This document shows positions 1 through 9,154 of a stretch of 33,769 nucleotides of DNA, one piece after another. The notes under the pieces were generated by a model. The model saw only the letters and a list, made by a program, of their open reading frames with translations. It was not told the origin of the DNA and did not search any database. Within the stretch, counting starts at the first letter, position 1. Every line of letters starts with the position of its first letter. The DNA comes from an uncultured Actinomycetes bacterium. Lineage in GTDB: Bacteria; Actinomycetota; Actinomycetes; Nanopelagicales; Nanopelagicaceae. Made by a program: the position numbers and the translations under genes. The stretch lies in assembly GCA_903938735.1 (NCBI GenBank), contig CAJAEK010000195.1, positions 1 through 33,769 on the forward strand, given 5' to 3'.

Positions 1-35
1 CAGCGGAAATCTCGCTCGCCGGCGGCAGTATCGGC

Positions 36-1127
36 GTGTTGGTGCTTCATGGATTTATGGGATCGCCTGCATCCATCCGCCCGTGGGCCGAAGGTCTTCA
101 CGCCGCAGGTTTCACCGTGCTCGCGCCATGTCTTGCCGGCCACGGCGTCGCACCATCACATTTGAATGCAACAACCTGGGTCGATTGGTATCGGGATGCC
201 GAACGCGCCTTTCTTAAATTGAAAGAACAATGCACACAAGTCTTTATCGCCGGTTTCTCGATGGGTGGCGGAATCGCATTGCGGTTGGCAGAGATTCGCG
301 GATCAGAAATTGCTGGCACACTCTTGGTCAACGCTGCGATATTCGATGATCGATTCTCGATGCGGCTCGTTCCGGCGCTCTCCAAAATCATCCCGAGCAT
401 TCCTGCCGGCCCCACGGACTGCAAGAAACCCAATCCCCCAGCTCATATTCTCCATCGCGTGCCACTTCGCGCCCTCAACTCGCTCCGCAAGTTTTGGAGA
501 ATGACCGAACGAGATCTCTACTTAGTTGATACTCCGCTGATGGTCTCGTATTCGCTGGAGGACCACACCGTGCACCCAGTAAACAGCGAAACAATTATCG
601 ATAACGTTTATTCAGTCGACATTCGCGAAGTCATATTTGAAAATTCGTATCACAACGTCGCTTTGGACTATGACGCGGATATTTTGATTGAAGAGTCAGT
701 CATTTTTATCCACGACGTCTTGTCAGGCGAACTCAGCCGAAACAACGACATCGTCGCCCGGATTTCCGAAGCCGACGAGCGCGACCTGATAGACGCTGAA
801 TTTGAATCAATTGTCTCTGGCTTGTCGCTGGATGAATCAGCACCGACTACCTATCTTGACGAACTCGATTCACGAATCGACCCGGACGGATTCCAGCGAC
901 CCAACCCCACGTTGGCGCCAGCGGATCACATATCCCGTTGGGCTGTTACGGGCATGGTCGGTGGATTGGCGCTGATATTTGTCTATCTTTTGATTGGCTT
1001 CGACCCAATAGGGCTTGGCCCCTGGCCCGGCATATTCGCCTTTATCGGCGGTATAGCAACATGGATCTGGAAATCAGCTCGCAAGGATGAGGAGATTGAT
1101 CCCGGCGATGATGGCGCGATTGTTTAG
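36..1127 (+). CDS. alpha/beta hydrolase (carboxylesterase/lipase-like) with C-terminal membrane anchor; 5'-truncated by window edge
   Basis: LHGFMGS oxyanion motif, GFSMGG nucleophile elbow, EDHTVHP and SYHNVALDYD acid/His regions; C-terminal hydrophobic segments. The frame is open upstream of the GTG at 36 (AEISLAGGSIGV...), so the true start is probably outside the window. Confidence 0.8.
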   Translation: MLVLHGFMGSPASIRPWAEGLHAAGFTVLAPCLAGHGVAPSHLNATTWVDWYRDAERAFLKLKEQCTQVFIAGFSMGGGIALRLAEIRGSEIAGTLLVNAAIFDDRFSMRLVPALSKIIPSIPAGPTDCKKPNPPAHILHRVPLRALNSLRKFWRMTERDLYLVDTPLMVSYSLEDHTVHPVNSETIIDNVYSVDIREVIFENSYHNVALDYDADILIEESVIFIHDVLSGELSRNNDIVARISEADERDLIDAEFESIVSGLSLDESAPTTYLDELDSRIDPDGFQRPNPTLAPADHISRWAVTGMVGGLALIFVYLLIGFDPIGLGPWPGIFAFIGGIATWIWKSARKDEEIDPGDDGAIV

Positions 1128-1142
1128 TTAATTATCTTCGAG

Positions 1143-2090
1143 TTATCTTCGAGCTAAATCTGCAACGCCCACTAAACCAGCATCGTTACCGAGCTCCGCA
1201 CCCACAACTCGTGGTGCTGGACGCTTGCCGGTGAACGGAATATTGCGATCCATCGCGGCGCGAGTCGGCGCCAACAAGATTTCTCCAGCATCGATAACTC
1301 CGCCACCGATAACAACGCAGGCAGGATCAAGTACCGCAACCAGGCTTGCAATACCCGCGCCTAACCACTGCGCGGTCGTGTTGAAAGCAGCAAGCGCTAC
1401 AACATCACCGTCGCGAGCAGCATCAGTGATGTGCTTGCCGGTTAAACCTTGAATCGTGCCATCGCCACGAGACAACAAATTGTGCGCGATATCGGGCGTA
1501 GCTGCGATTGATTCACGGGTGTGACGCATCAACGCACTGCCCGATGCGTATTGCTCTAAACAACCGCGCGCGCCGCATCCGCATAAATGTCCGTCAGGAA
1601 CCACTCGCATATGTCCAAATTCAGCCGCGATTCCGAACCCGCCGCGATAGAGCTCGCCGTTAACGACGAAACCGCCGCCAACGCCAGTTCCAATCGTCAG
1701 CATCACCATGTGGTCTTCGCCGCGACCCGCACCATGCCGGGCTTCGCCCCACGCCGCAGAGTTCGCGTCGTTTTCAATCACCACATGCAGATCAATACGC
1801 GAGCGGATTTCCTTCTCGAGATCTACGCCGTTCCAGCCTGCGATATTTGGTGTAGCCAAAATAGTTTTACGGTCGTTGGAGATAAATCCGGCTGCTGAAA
1901 TACCAATTGACTCCACTGGGTGGGTCTGGCGAAGTTCAGTAATAACTTCCGCGATTGTGTCGGTGAGCGCAGCTCCCCCTTGCTTGGGAGTATCACGACG
2001 AGAACGGAGCAAAATATTACCTTCAGCATCGACCACGCCACCAAGAACTTTGGTGCCACCAATATCGACACCAATACTTAATTCAGACAA
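1143..2090 (-). CDS. ROK family glucokinase/sugar kinase
   Basis: GVDIGGTKVLGG ATP motif, EFGHMRV, CGCGARGCLEQYASG ROK zinc signature; TTG start with upstream GGAG. Confidence 0.9.
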   Translation of the reverse strand: MSELSIGVDIGGTKVLGGVVDAEGNILLRSRRDTPKQGGAALTDTIAEVITELRQTHPVESIGISAAGFISNDRKTILATPNIAGWNGVDLEKEIRSRIDLHVVIENDANSAAWGEARHGAGRGEDHMVMLTIGTGVGGGFVVNGELYRGGFGIAAEFGHMRVVPDGHLCGCGARGCLEQYASGSALMRHTRESIAATPDIAHNLLSRGDGTIQGLTGKHITDAARDGDVVALAAFNTTAQWLGAGIASLVAVLDPACVVIGGGVIDAGEILLAPTRAAMDRNIPFTGKRPAPRVVGAELGNDAGLVGVADLARR

Positions 2091-2093
2091 TCG

Positions 2094-2531
2094 TTACTCC
2101 TCAAACTTTTTCTTGAGCTGATTCAAAGCCAAATCAATCGTGGCCAATTCCGCCTTGTGGCGCATCATCGATGGCACGGGCATAGAGAGCGCAACGGTCA
2201 GCTCGTATGTAACAGTCGTGGTGTCATCGCCATTGTCTTTGATGAGATACGAACCCGACATATCGGTAAGCAAATCTGCGTCGTCGAAGGAGAAGGTCAA
2301 CTTCTCAGGCGCCGCGCTCCAGTCATAGTCCAGCGTCACTCGATCTTTCATCACGCCAGCATCCACTGAAATCTTTACCTTGGTCGGGCGAGATTGAGCA
2401 TCGCTCTCCAGGACCTCTACTGACTTAATGGCGGTCGACCATTGCGGATATGCCGCCAAGTCAAAGAGGGTGGCGCGGACATCGTCGGCCGCAGCCTCGA
2501 TGGTGATGGAATTCTTCGATACATCGCTCAT
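2094..2531 (-). CDS. SRPBCC (START-like / polyketide cyclase-like) family protein
   Basis: SRPBCC-like sequence (SITIEAAADDVRATLFDLAAYPQWSTAIKSVEVLE...). Start moved from 2594 to ATG 2531, preceded by TAACCT-N7. Confidence 0.8.
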   Translation of the reverse strand: MSDVSKNSITIEAAADDVRATLFDLAAYPQWSTAIKSVEVLESDAQSRPTKVKISVDAGVMKDRVTLDYDWSAAPEKLTFSFDDADLLTDMSGSYLIKDNGDDTTTVTYELTVALSMPVPSMMRHKAELATIDLALNQLKKKFEE

Positions 2532-2594
2532 AGGGCGAAGGTTACCTGTTGTGGCTCTAGCAAAAGGGCGCCACCAAGGGCTAGCGTTGGGCAT

Positions 2595-4379
2595 GTGAAC
2601 GAATTCAGCACTCCGGCATTGGTGCCGCCAGCGACCGCAGGAAACCTGACAAATCTGGTTGCAGAGCGGGCCTGGTTTGAGCCCGAGCGAGTCATGCTGA
2701 GTCGCCCGATTGGCGAGAACTGGCAGCCGGTCACCGCGCGCGAGTTCGACGCCGAAGTTCGAGGCGTCGCCAAAGGTTTGATCGCCTCGGGTATTAAGGC
2801 CGGCGATCGAGTCGCGTTAATGGCTAAGACTCGTTACGAGTGGACCGTCTTGGATTTCGCCATTTGGTATGCCGGTGCCGTCACCGTGCCGATCTATGAA
2901 ACATCGAGTGCGGAACAGATTCAGTGGATTCTGACTGACTCTGGCGCGACCGGAATAATTGTTGAAACGCCAGCCATGCGAGAGCTTGCGCAAACCGTTC
3001 TGCCGGGCGCATGTTCTCGAGTATGGACAATCACGGATGACGCGCTAGCGGCCCTTACACAATCTGGCCAAGCGATTTCCGATGACGAAGTGACATCCCG
3101 CCGCAATACATTGACGCCAGATTCCCTAGCGACGTTGATTTACACATCCGGTACGACCGGTCGGCCGAAGGGCGTGGAATTAACGCACGGCAATTTCCTT
3201 TCCGAATGCGGAAACGTTGTGCAGGGCGCGAGCGATCTCTTCTTAAAGCCTGGTGGCTCCACGCTGCTCTTCTTGCCGATTGCGCACGTCTTTGGACGAA
3301 TGGTTCAAGTCGGTGCCATAACTGCCGGACTTCATCTTGCACATTGCGGTGATATCGCTCGTTTGCCGATGGACCTTGCATCATTCAAGCCAACATTCGT
3401 ACTTGCTGTGCCTCGTATCTTTGAAAAGGTATACAACGGTGCTGAAGCCCGCGCTGACGCGGCAGGCAAAGGAAAGATTTTCCGCAAAGCCGCTGACGTT
3501 GCTGTGAAATACAGCGAAGCGTTAGATAAGCGTGGACCATCGCCGATGCTGCGCATTCAACATGGCATTTTCGATAAGTTGGTCTTCGGAAAGATTCGCG
3601 CCGGTTTGGGCGGTCGCGTCGAAGCAGCAATCTCTGGTGGCGCTCCGTTGGGCGCACGACTCGGCCACTTCTATCGCGGCGTTGGCGTCAACATTCTTGA
3701 AGGTTACGGTTTAACTGAAACCACCGCTGGCGCGACTCTGAACTTGTCGAGCGAACAACGCGTTGGCTCTGTAGGAAAGCCACTGCCCGGCACCACCATC
3801 AAGATTGCCGAAGATGGCGAAGTCCTTATCAAGGGCGCGATTGTGATGCGCGGTTACTGGCAGAACTCAACTGCAAATGCCGAAGCACTTGATAGCGATG
3901 GCTATTTCCGTACTGGTGACTTGGGCAAGCTGGACGAGAACGGCTTCCTTTATATCGTCGGCCGCAAGAAAGAATTGCTTGTGACCGCAGGCGGCAAGAA
4001 CGTCGCGCCCGCCGTACTTGAGGATCGACTTCGCGCTCACCCATTGGTCAGCCAATGCATGGTTGTCGGCGATAACAAACCATTCATCGCGGCACTGATC
4101 ACGCTCGACCCCGATGCAGTGAAGGCATGGGCGACTGCCAACAAGAAGGCAAGCACCAACGTGGCCGACCTTGTTAATGACCCTGCGCTCATTGAGGTTG
4201 TTCAAACTGCAGTGGACGAAGCGAATAAGGCGGTCAGCCGGGCCGAGTCGATTCGTAAATTTACAATCTTACCGATCGATTTCACGATTGCGGGCGGGCA
4301 ATTGACCGCAAAGCTATCGATTAAGCGTCACGTCATTAACGAAGAGTTCAAGACGGAGATCGAAGCACTCTTTGCATAA
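2595..4379 (+). CDS. long-chain fatty acid-CoA ligase (AMP-binding, FadD15-like)
   Basis: YTSGTTGRPKGVELTH and GYGLTETT motifs, GYFRTGDLG, GRKKELLVTAGGKNV. Start revised to GTG 2595 (in frame, TAGCGT-N7 upstream). Confidence 0.9.
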   Translation: MNEFSTPALVPPATAGNLTNLVAERAWFEPERVMLSRPIGENWQPVTAREFDAEVRGVAKGLIASGIKAGDRVALMAKTRYEWTVLDFAIWYAGAVTVPIYETSSAEQIQWILTDSGATGIIVETPAMRELAQTVLPGACSRVWTITDDALAALTQSGQAISDDEVTSRRNTLTPDSLATLIYTSGTTGRPKGVELTHGNFLSECGNVVQGASDLFLKPGGSTLLFLPIAHVFGRMVQVGAITAGLHLAHCGDIARLPMDLASFKPTFVLAVPRIFEKVYNGAEARADAAGKGKIFRKAADVAVKYSEALDKRGPSPMLRIQHGIFDKLVFGKIRAGLGGRVEAAISGGAPLGARLGHFYRGVGVNILEGYGLTETTAGATLNLSSEQRVGSVGKPLPGTTIKIAEDGEVLIKGAIVMRGYWQNSTANAEALDSDGYFRTGDLGKLDENGFLYIVGRKKELLVTAGGKNVAPAVLEDRLRAHPLVSQCMVVGDNKPFIAALITLDPDAVKAWATANKKASTNVADLVNDPALIEVVQTAVDEANKAVSRAESIRKFTILPIDFTIAGGQLTAKLSIKRHVINEEFKTEIEALFA

Positions 4380-4716
4380 GCGCGATCTTGCGCTAATTGG
4401 ATTGAAGCTCGATTCCGTTATTGGCTCCCCCGGGCTAACCGCTGCGGCGAGAGCCGAGCTGCGCTCCGTGCGAGCCGAGATTGCCGCCGCTCTCCACAAC
4501 GAAGCAAACCGTGAAGTTATCGAAGCGATGACACCATCGGAGATGCGCGTGCTAGAAAGTCTCTCCCGTGGTCTGGCCACCAAAGCCATTTCGGAGGAGC
4601 TATTTCTTTCGGTCGCGACAGTCAAGACTCACTTGGCTGGGATTTATCAAAAGCTTGATGTATCGAGCAGAGCACAAGCGATTGTTATAGCCGAGAAGCT
4701 TGGTCTAGTTATTTAA
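4372..4716 (+). CDS. small LuxR/GerE-type HTH transcriptional regulator without receiver domain
   Basis: TPSEMRVLESLSRGLATKAISEELFLSVATVKTHLAGIYQKLDVSSRAQAI is a LuxR C-terminal HTH; TTG start overlaps the end of the fadD-like gene by 8 nt. Confidence 0.85.
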   Translation: MHKRDLALIGLKLDSVIGSPGLTAAARAELRSVRAEIAAALHNEANREVIEAMTPSEMRVLESLSRGLATKAISEELFLSVATVKTHLAGIYQKLDVSSRAQAIVIAEKLGLVI

Positions 4717-5853
4717 AAGCGCTGCGAATTTTTTACCCCAGATATCCCAGGACCATTCGTTGCTAATCCATGCGGCTCCAGCCTTGCCCATCCGCAGTAA
4801 TCGATCGCGGTCTGGCAAAAGTGAAACAATGCAATCGGCGATTTCATCGACATTGGTCCCGTCAACAAGCAGCCCAGTCTCACCAGCAATCACGGCATCA
4901 GGCGCGCCACCGGACTTTCCTGCGATGACAGGAATCGCGCACGCGCTCGCTTCGAGATAAACAATTCCCAGTCCTTCGACTTCAAGACCGGCGAGTCTTG
5001 ATCGCGATGGCATAACGAATAGATCAGCAGCTTGAAAATAACGTGGCAGCTGGTCGTACTGGACTCGACCCGTAAAGATTACGGAATTTGCGATTCCGAG
5101 CCGTGCAACTTCTTTGCGCAAGAACTCCTCGCGGGGACCAACCCCCACTAAAACGAGAACCGATTCTGGCATCCGCCGAAGTACCGATGGCATTGCTCTG
5201 ACCAAGGCATCTTGACCTTTGCGGTGTACTAACCGACCAACGCACATGATGACGCGCTTAGATTCGATGCCGAGTTCCGCGCGTATGGCGGCACCATTGC
5301 CGGGGCGAAAATGCTCAATATCTATCCCCGGTGCAACCCGAATGTATTCGGGATGGTCTCCCATCGCTGGTGAAATCGCATCTCGCGTGAAGTCACCGAG
5401 ATAGGTAACAATATCCATCGCATTGCCCATTCGACGCATAGCTGCGTTGAATGGAAATACCTTTGCCCACCAGACCTCATGGCCATGCGTAAGACCGACA
5501 ATCTTCTTCGCGCCGTTGCGGCGCAGCGTTGGTGCCATCCACGCCAACGGTGCAGTTGCACCAAACCAGATGACCGATGATTGATACTGCTTCATCACTT
5601 GCACCACAGCTCTGGTAACACGCGGCGTCGGCAGCAAGATTTTCGACTTATCTCTAAGTACTACAACGCCATATTTTTCAGAGAGCGAGCGATCGAAGTC
5701 GACCGAGCCATCTTGTGACGATGTGTAAATGACCAACTCTTTGCCATCCACGTAATTGAGTAAGCCCAGAATGAATGTTTCGATTCCGCCGGCCCGCGGG
5801 CCTAAATCGTTGGTGACTAGGACGATGCGGCGATGTGCGCCTGTATCAACCAT
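4705..5853 (-). CDS. GT4 family glycosyltransferase, PimB-like mannosyltransferase
   Basis: PRAGGIETF, VGRLVHRKGQD, EGLGIVYLEASACAIPVIAGKSGGAPDAV GT4 motifs; adjacency to FadD15-like and NlpC/P60 genes as in the mycobacterial pimB' region. Confidence 0.85.
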   Translation of the reverse strand: MVDTGAHRRIVLVTNDLGPRAGGIETFILGLLNYVDGKELVIYTSSQDGSVDFDRSLSEKYGVVVLRDKSKILLPTPRVTRAVVQVMKQYQSSVIWFGATAPLAWMAPTLRRNGAKKIVGLTHGHEVWWAKVFPFNAAMRRMGNAMDIVTYLGDFTRDAISPAMGDHPEYIRVAPGIDIEHFRPGNGAAIRAELGIESKRVIMCVGRLVHRKGQDALVRAMPSVLRRMPESVLVLVGVGPREEFLRKEVARLGIANSVIFTGRVQYDQLPRYFQAADLFVMPSRSRLAGLEVEGLGIVYLEASACAIPVIAGKSGGAPDAVIAGETGLLVDGTNVDEIADCIVSLLPDRDRLLRMGKAGAAWISNEWSWDIWGKKFAALLNN

Positions 5854-6875
5854 TAAATTCGACGCGCACCGACGTACGGCAAACGACCAAAGTATGTACC
5901 GAATGGCTCAACACGAACCCTCGCACCAGCGTGCGGCGCATCAACCATCTCGCCACCACCCAGATAAATTCCTACGTGGTCAATCGGCCGACCAAAGAAA
6001 ACAAGATCGCCAGCTTGCAGAGCATTACGGGCAATTGAACGACCGAAGCTGTATTGATACGCAGCGGAGTGCGGCAACCCCACGCCCGCTTGCGCAAAGG
6101 CGCGCATCGTTAACCCAGAGCAGTCCCAATAGATCGGTCCAGCCGCACCGAATACATAGCGATCACCAATTTGCTTGATGGCGTAACGCAGCGCAGTTGC
6201 ACCACGTCCCGAACCAAGGTTCGCCTTTGCTGCCTGCTCAAGTGAATATTTTGTATCAGCGCTGTCTTGGCTCGCAGCAAGCGCCGCTAATCGCTCTTGC
6301 TCCGCTTTCGTCAATGTATTTAACAAAGTCTGGACTTGGGCGAGCTTCTTGTTCGCCTCTAATTGACGGGCAACGAAGCGATCATGCGCCGCTTTGGCTA
6401 GTGCCAGCTTGTCGCCTACAACGAGCGACGTCGCTTGCAACCGCTGCTTGGCGACGCTGTAACTCTTGAGCTCCAACGCCTTCTTCTTGGTGATGATGTC
6501 GAGCGCGCCGGCTTCATCCAAGTAGAGCTGTGGGTTCGAGGAAAAGAGCAGTTGCATGCCTTGACCCAAACCACCATTTTTGTACTGTTCGGCGGCGATG
6601 GCGCCTAATGATTTTTGATATTGCGCAACCGTTACTTGGTCCGCAGCCGCCTGGTTTTGGACGCTGGAGAGTTGCCGGTTGAGGTTATTCATCTCCACCT
6701 GGGCCTGCTGGGCGCTTTCAGCAATAGAAGTTGCCTCTTGCTGCAGCTGTAAGACTTGGGCGCGAACGGCGTTGAGGTCGGCGGCGCGAGATGGCGCAGC
6801 TGTGAACCCAATCGCTAACGATGCGATGAGGCTGATACCAAGATATCTGGCAATAACTCCAGTTGGTCTTCTCAT
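5853..6875 (-). CDS. C40 (NlpC/P60) peptidoglycan hydrolase with N-terminal coiled coil
   Basis: Signal-peptide-like N-terminus, coiled coil, YWDCSGLTMRAF catalytic Cys, DHVGIYLGGGEMVDAP catalytic His; TATACT upstream of start. Confidence 0.9.
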   Translation of the reverse strand: MRRPTGVIARYLGISLIASLAIGFTAAPSRAADLNAVRAQVLQLQQEATSIAESAQQAQVEMNNLNRQLSSVQNQAAADQVTVAQYQKSLGAIAAEQYKNGGLGQGMQLLFSSNPQLYLDEAGALDIITKKKALELKSYSVAKQRLQATSLVVGDKLALAKAAHDRFVARQLEANKKLAQVQTLLNTLTKAEQERLAALAASQDSADTKYSLEQAAKANLGSGRGATALRYAIKQIGDRYVFGAAGPIYWDCSGLTMRAFAQAGVGLPHSAAYQYSFGRSIARNALQAGDLVFFGRPIDHVGIYLGGGEMVDAPHAGARVRVEPFGTYFGRLPYVGARRI

Positions 6876-6940
6876 AGGCGCATAAGTATAACCGCAGCCA
6901 TATTCACGCTCAGATGAGTGCGAATTGTGCGTGAGCGCTC

Positions 6941-7135
6941 CTATCGCGAGCGATATTTAAGCGTAGGCACCATTCCTGCATCAGCCAAGACAGAGAAAAT
7001 CTCAGCATCACTCGTGGTGATTTCTGGAGCCTTTCGATCTGAAGCGCTGGTGGGGACGATCTGCAACAGAACTGTCATCACGCAGTCATCACACGAGATG
7101 GCTTTGAGGGAACATGAATCGCAATCTATTTTCAT
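6941..7135 (-). CDS. small conserved actinobacterial Cys-rich protein (CxxC-N6-CxxC)
   Basis: MKIDCDSCSLKAISCDDCVMTVLL...ADAGMVPTLK; tandem CxxC pattern; TACCTT-N6-ATG upstream; preferred over the overlapping + strand ORF 6918-7142. Confidence 0.75.
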   Translation of the reverse strand: MKIDCDSCSLKAISCDDCVMTVLLQIVPTSASDRKAPEITTSDAEIFSVLADAGMVPTLKYRSR

Positions 7136-7176
7136 GCCCTAAAGGTAAAGGCGACCACTGACAGTAGATTGTGACC

Positions 7177-7680
7177 ATGAGTTGGGTCCGTGCAAATCTG
7201 GTAGTTGGTGCCGATGGCTCCACTGCAATCAATGGCCGCTCCAAGGGCTTGAGCTCCAGCCACGACCGAACCCGCTTTCATGCCATTCGCGCCGAAGCGA
7301 CCGCCATCGTTATCGGTGGCGCCACGGCGCGGAGCGAGCCATACGGCAGCACTCCCGTTTCCCTATTTGTCGTCACTCATGAATCAACGCTTCCCGGAAG
7401 CGCAGCCACCAACGAGCAGGCAACTCTGCTGAACCTTTCGCCGGCCCAGGCAATCCCGAAAATCAAAGCCAATGGTTTCGGGCGGATATTGGTCGAAGGC
7501 GGTGCGCACCTTTTAACTGCACTTACTCATGCCCATCTCGTTGATGGAATTTACTTAACACGGACCTCCGCGGCGCCTAACGAAGCGGTTATCGACTTTC
7601 ACGAACTCTTAACCGGTTTTGTGCTGGCATCGAGCGAAGAGCTGGACGATGAACGTTTTGAATATTACGAACGCGGATGA
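7177..7680 (+). CDS. RibD C-terminal/dihydrofolate-reductase-like pyrimidine reductase family protein
   Basis: VRANLVVGADGSTAINGRSKGLSS and FGRILVEGGAHLLTALTHAHLVDGIYLTRTS are RibD_C motifs; start set at ATG 7177 (TAGATT-N6). Confidence 0.8.
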   Translation: MSWVRANLVVGADGSTAINGRSKGLSSSHDRTRFHAIRAEATAIVIGGATARSEPYGSTPVSLFVVTHESTLPGSAATNEQATLLNLSPAQAIPKIKANGFGRILVEGGAHLLTALTHAHLVDGIYLTRTSAAPNEAVIDFHELLTGFVLASSEELDDERFEYYERG

Positions 7681-8523
7681 TTAACCGCTGATAGAAATCA
7701 GCGCCACGCCGCCGACCGCAAGCAGAATGCCGAGATACTGCACCTTATGCAAGCGCTCGTGGAGAAAACGAAACGCCAACAACGACGTCACAATGGGAAA
7801 GAGCGAACCCAAGACCATGGCTATCGAGACCAAGCCCTTGGTGGTCGCAATGCCCAGAAAATAGTTTGCCGCAAAATCAGCCGAACCCAATACGAAGAGA
7901 GTTCGCAAATCGCGCATCGCAAATCCACCGATGGTTCGATAACGAATCGCGATGAGAATGCACATCGATACCGTAATCAGGCGCATTGAGGTCATTGTCA
8001 ATAATGAACTCGTCTTCGATCCTTGCGCCATGAATGTCAGCGCAGTTCCAAATCCCAGCGCGGCGCACAATCCAGAGAGCAGCGGCTTTACCGGCAACTT
8101 TTTCACAAGTTCTGGGCCTGATGCACAAAATGCTCCGGCCAGCGCAACGACCATTCCGAAATATTGAATCGCATGAGGTCGCTCGCCATTAATGTACGCG
8201 TACACCAGCGGAATGATGGCGCTTAAGGAACTGATCGGCGACACAACACCCATTCGACCTGTGGCTAAACCGGCATAGAAAGCGGTCAAGCCGAGAAATC
8301 CTGCGATGCCTGCGCCGATGGCGGGTAGAAAATATCCATTCCACGAAAGCGTGGGTGCGATCCACGAATTGCTCAACAGCACAAGCGCCGTGCCAACGAC
8401 TAATCCCATCGCTTGGGATACGCCAGTTACCGCCAATGATTTATAACGCTTTGCCAGATTGCCGCCAAGGAAATCGGCGGTCCCCCACAGAACGCTGGAG
8501 AAGAGCGCAAGTAACGAAGCCAT
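7681..8523 (-). CDS. EamA/DMT family transporter
   Basis: About ten hydrophobic segments, FSSVLWGTADFLGGNLAKRY and a C-terminal EamA repeat (LGSLFPIVTSLLAFRFLHERL). Confidence 0.85.
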   Translation of the reverse strand: MASLLALFSSVLWGTADFLGGNLAKRYKSLAVTGVSQAMGLVVGTALVLLSNSWIAPTLSWNGYFLPAIGAGIAGFLGLTAFYAGLATGRMGVVSPISSLSAIIPLVYAYINGERPHAIQYFGMVVALAGAFCASGPELVKKLPVKPLLSGLCAALGFGTALTFMAQGSKTSSLLTMTSMRLITVSMCILIAIRYRTIGGFAMRDLRTLFVLGSADFAANYFLGIATTKGLVSIAMVLGSLFPIVTSLLAFRFLHERLHKVQYLGILLAVGGVALISISG

Positions 8524-8602
8524 CGCGGAATCGTAGCTGCTTGCCTCGCGCCAGCGCTCGCGCCTCCACGATTTGTTCGGGATTGCGCTTTACGATTAAC
8601 CA

Positions 8603-9154
8603 ATGGCAGCCGCGCGCGATAAGAGTTTCGACGAAGCGGTCGCTGAAATCCGCGCCATTACTACTCGCGCCGAGATCATTGTTGAGGAAGTCCCCGCTCC
8701 ACAAAAATTAGCGCCGTTCTCACTCGCCCTGACCGCCGACTTTGAAGATGATGCTGCCGTCGGACGCTTCGTTTTGCTTCATGATCCAGTCGGTCAAGAA
8801 GGCTGGGGCGGCAAGTTCCGCTGCGTTACTTTTGTTCGCGCTGCGGTAGAGCATGAGATGGCGACCGATTCACAGGCGATTGAAATTGGCTGGCAATGGT
8901 TGATCGAATCGCTCGAACGATTCGGTTGTGACTATTCCGCCCCAAGCGGCACCGTTACCCGCACCACCAGTGCTTCGTTTGGAACGCTGGTCAATCGCGA
9001 AGATGACAATGAGATTGAAGTCCGCGCCTCGTGGACTCCGACAACCGGCAATCAATTAGCGCAACATGTGCGGGCATGGCTTCAGTTATTGGAGCTATCT
9101 GCTGGCGCACAACCGGTGCCTGATGGCGTCTCTCAGCTAGCTCGGCCTCGTTAA
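8603..9154 (+). CDS. DUF3000 domain-containing protein
   Basis: FDEAVAEIRAITTRAEIIVEEVPAPQKLAPFSLALTADF; followed by RNase D as in other actinobacteria; TACGAT-N6-ATG. Confidence 0.85.
   Translation: MAAARDKSFDEAVAEIRAITTRAEIIVEEVPAPQKLAPFSLALTADFEDDAAVGRFVLLHDPVGQEGWGGKFRCVTFVRAAVEHEMATDSQAIEIGWQWLIESLERFGCDYSAPSGTVTRTTSASFGTLVNREDDNEIEVRASWTPTTGNQLAQHVRAWLQLLELSAGAQPVPDGVSQLARPR

Noticed and set aside
5756-6178. 140-aa Arg/Gln/His-rich plus-strand ORF
   Set aside because: Spans the 3' end of the NlpC gene and the start of the glycosyltransferase in antisense; basic low-complexity product looks spurious.
6918-7142. 74-aa plus-strand ORF
   Set aside because: Overlaps the better supported minus-strand CxxC mini-protein, which has conserved-looking motifs and a TACCTT-N6-ATG signal.
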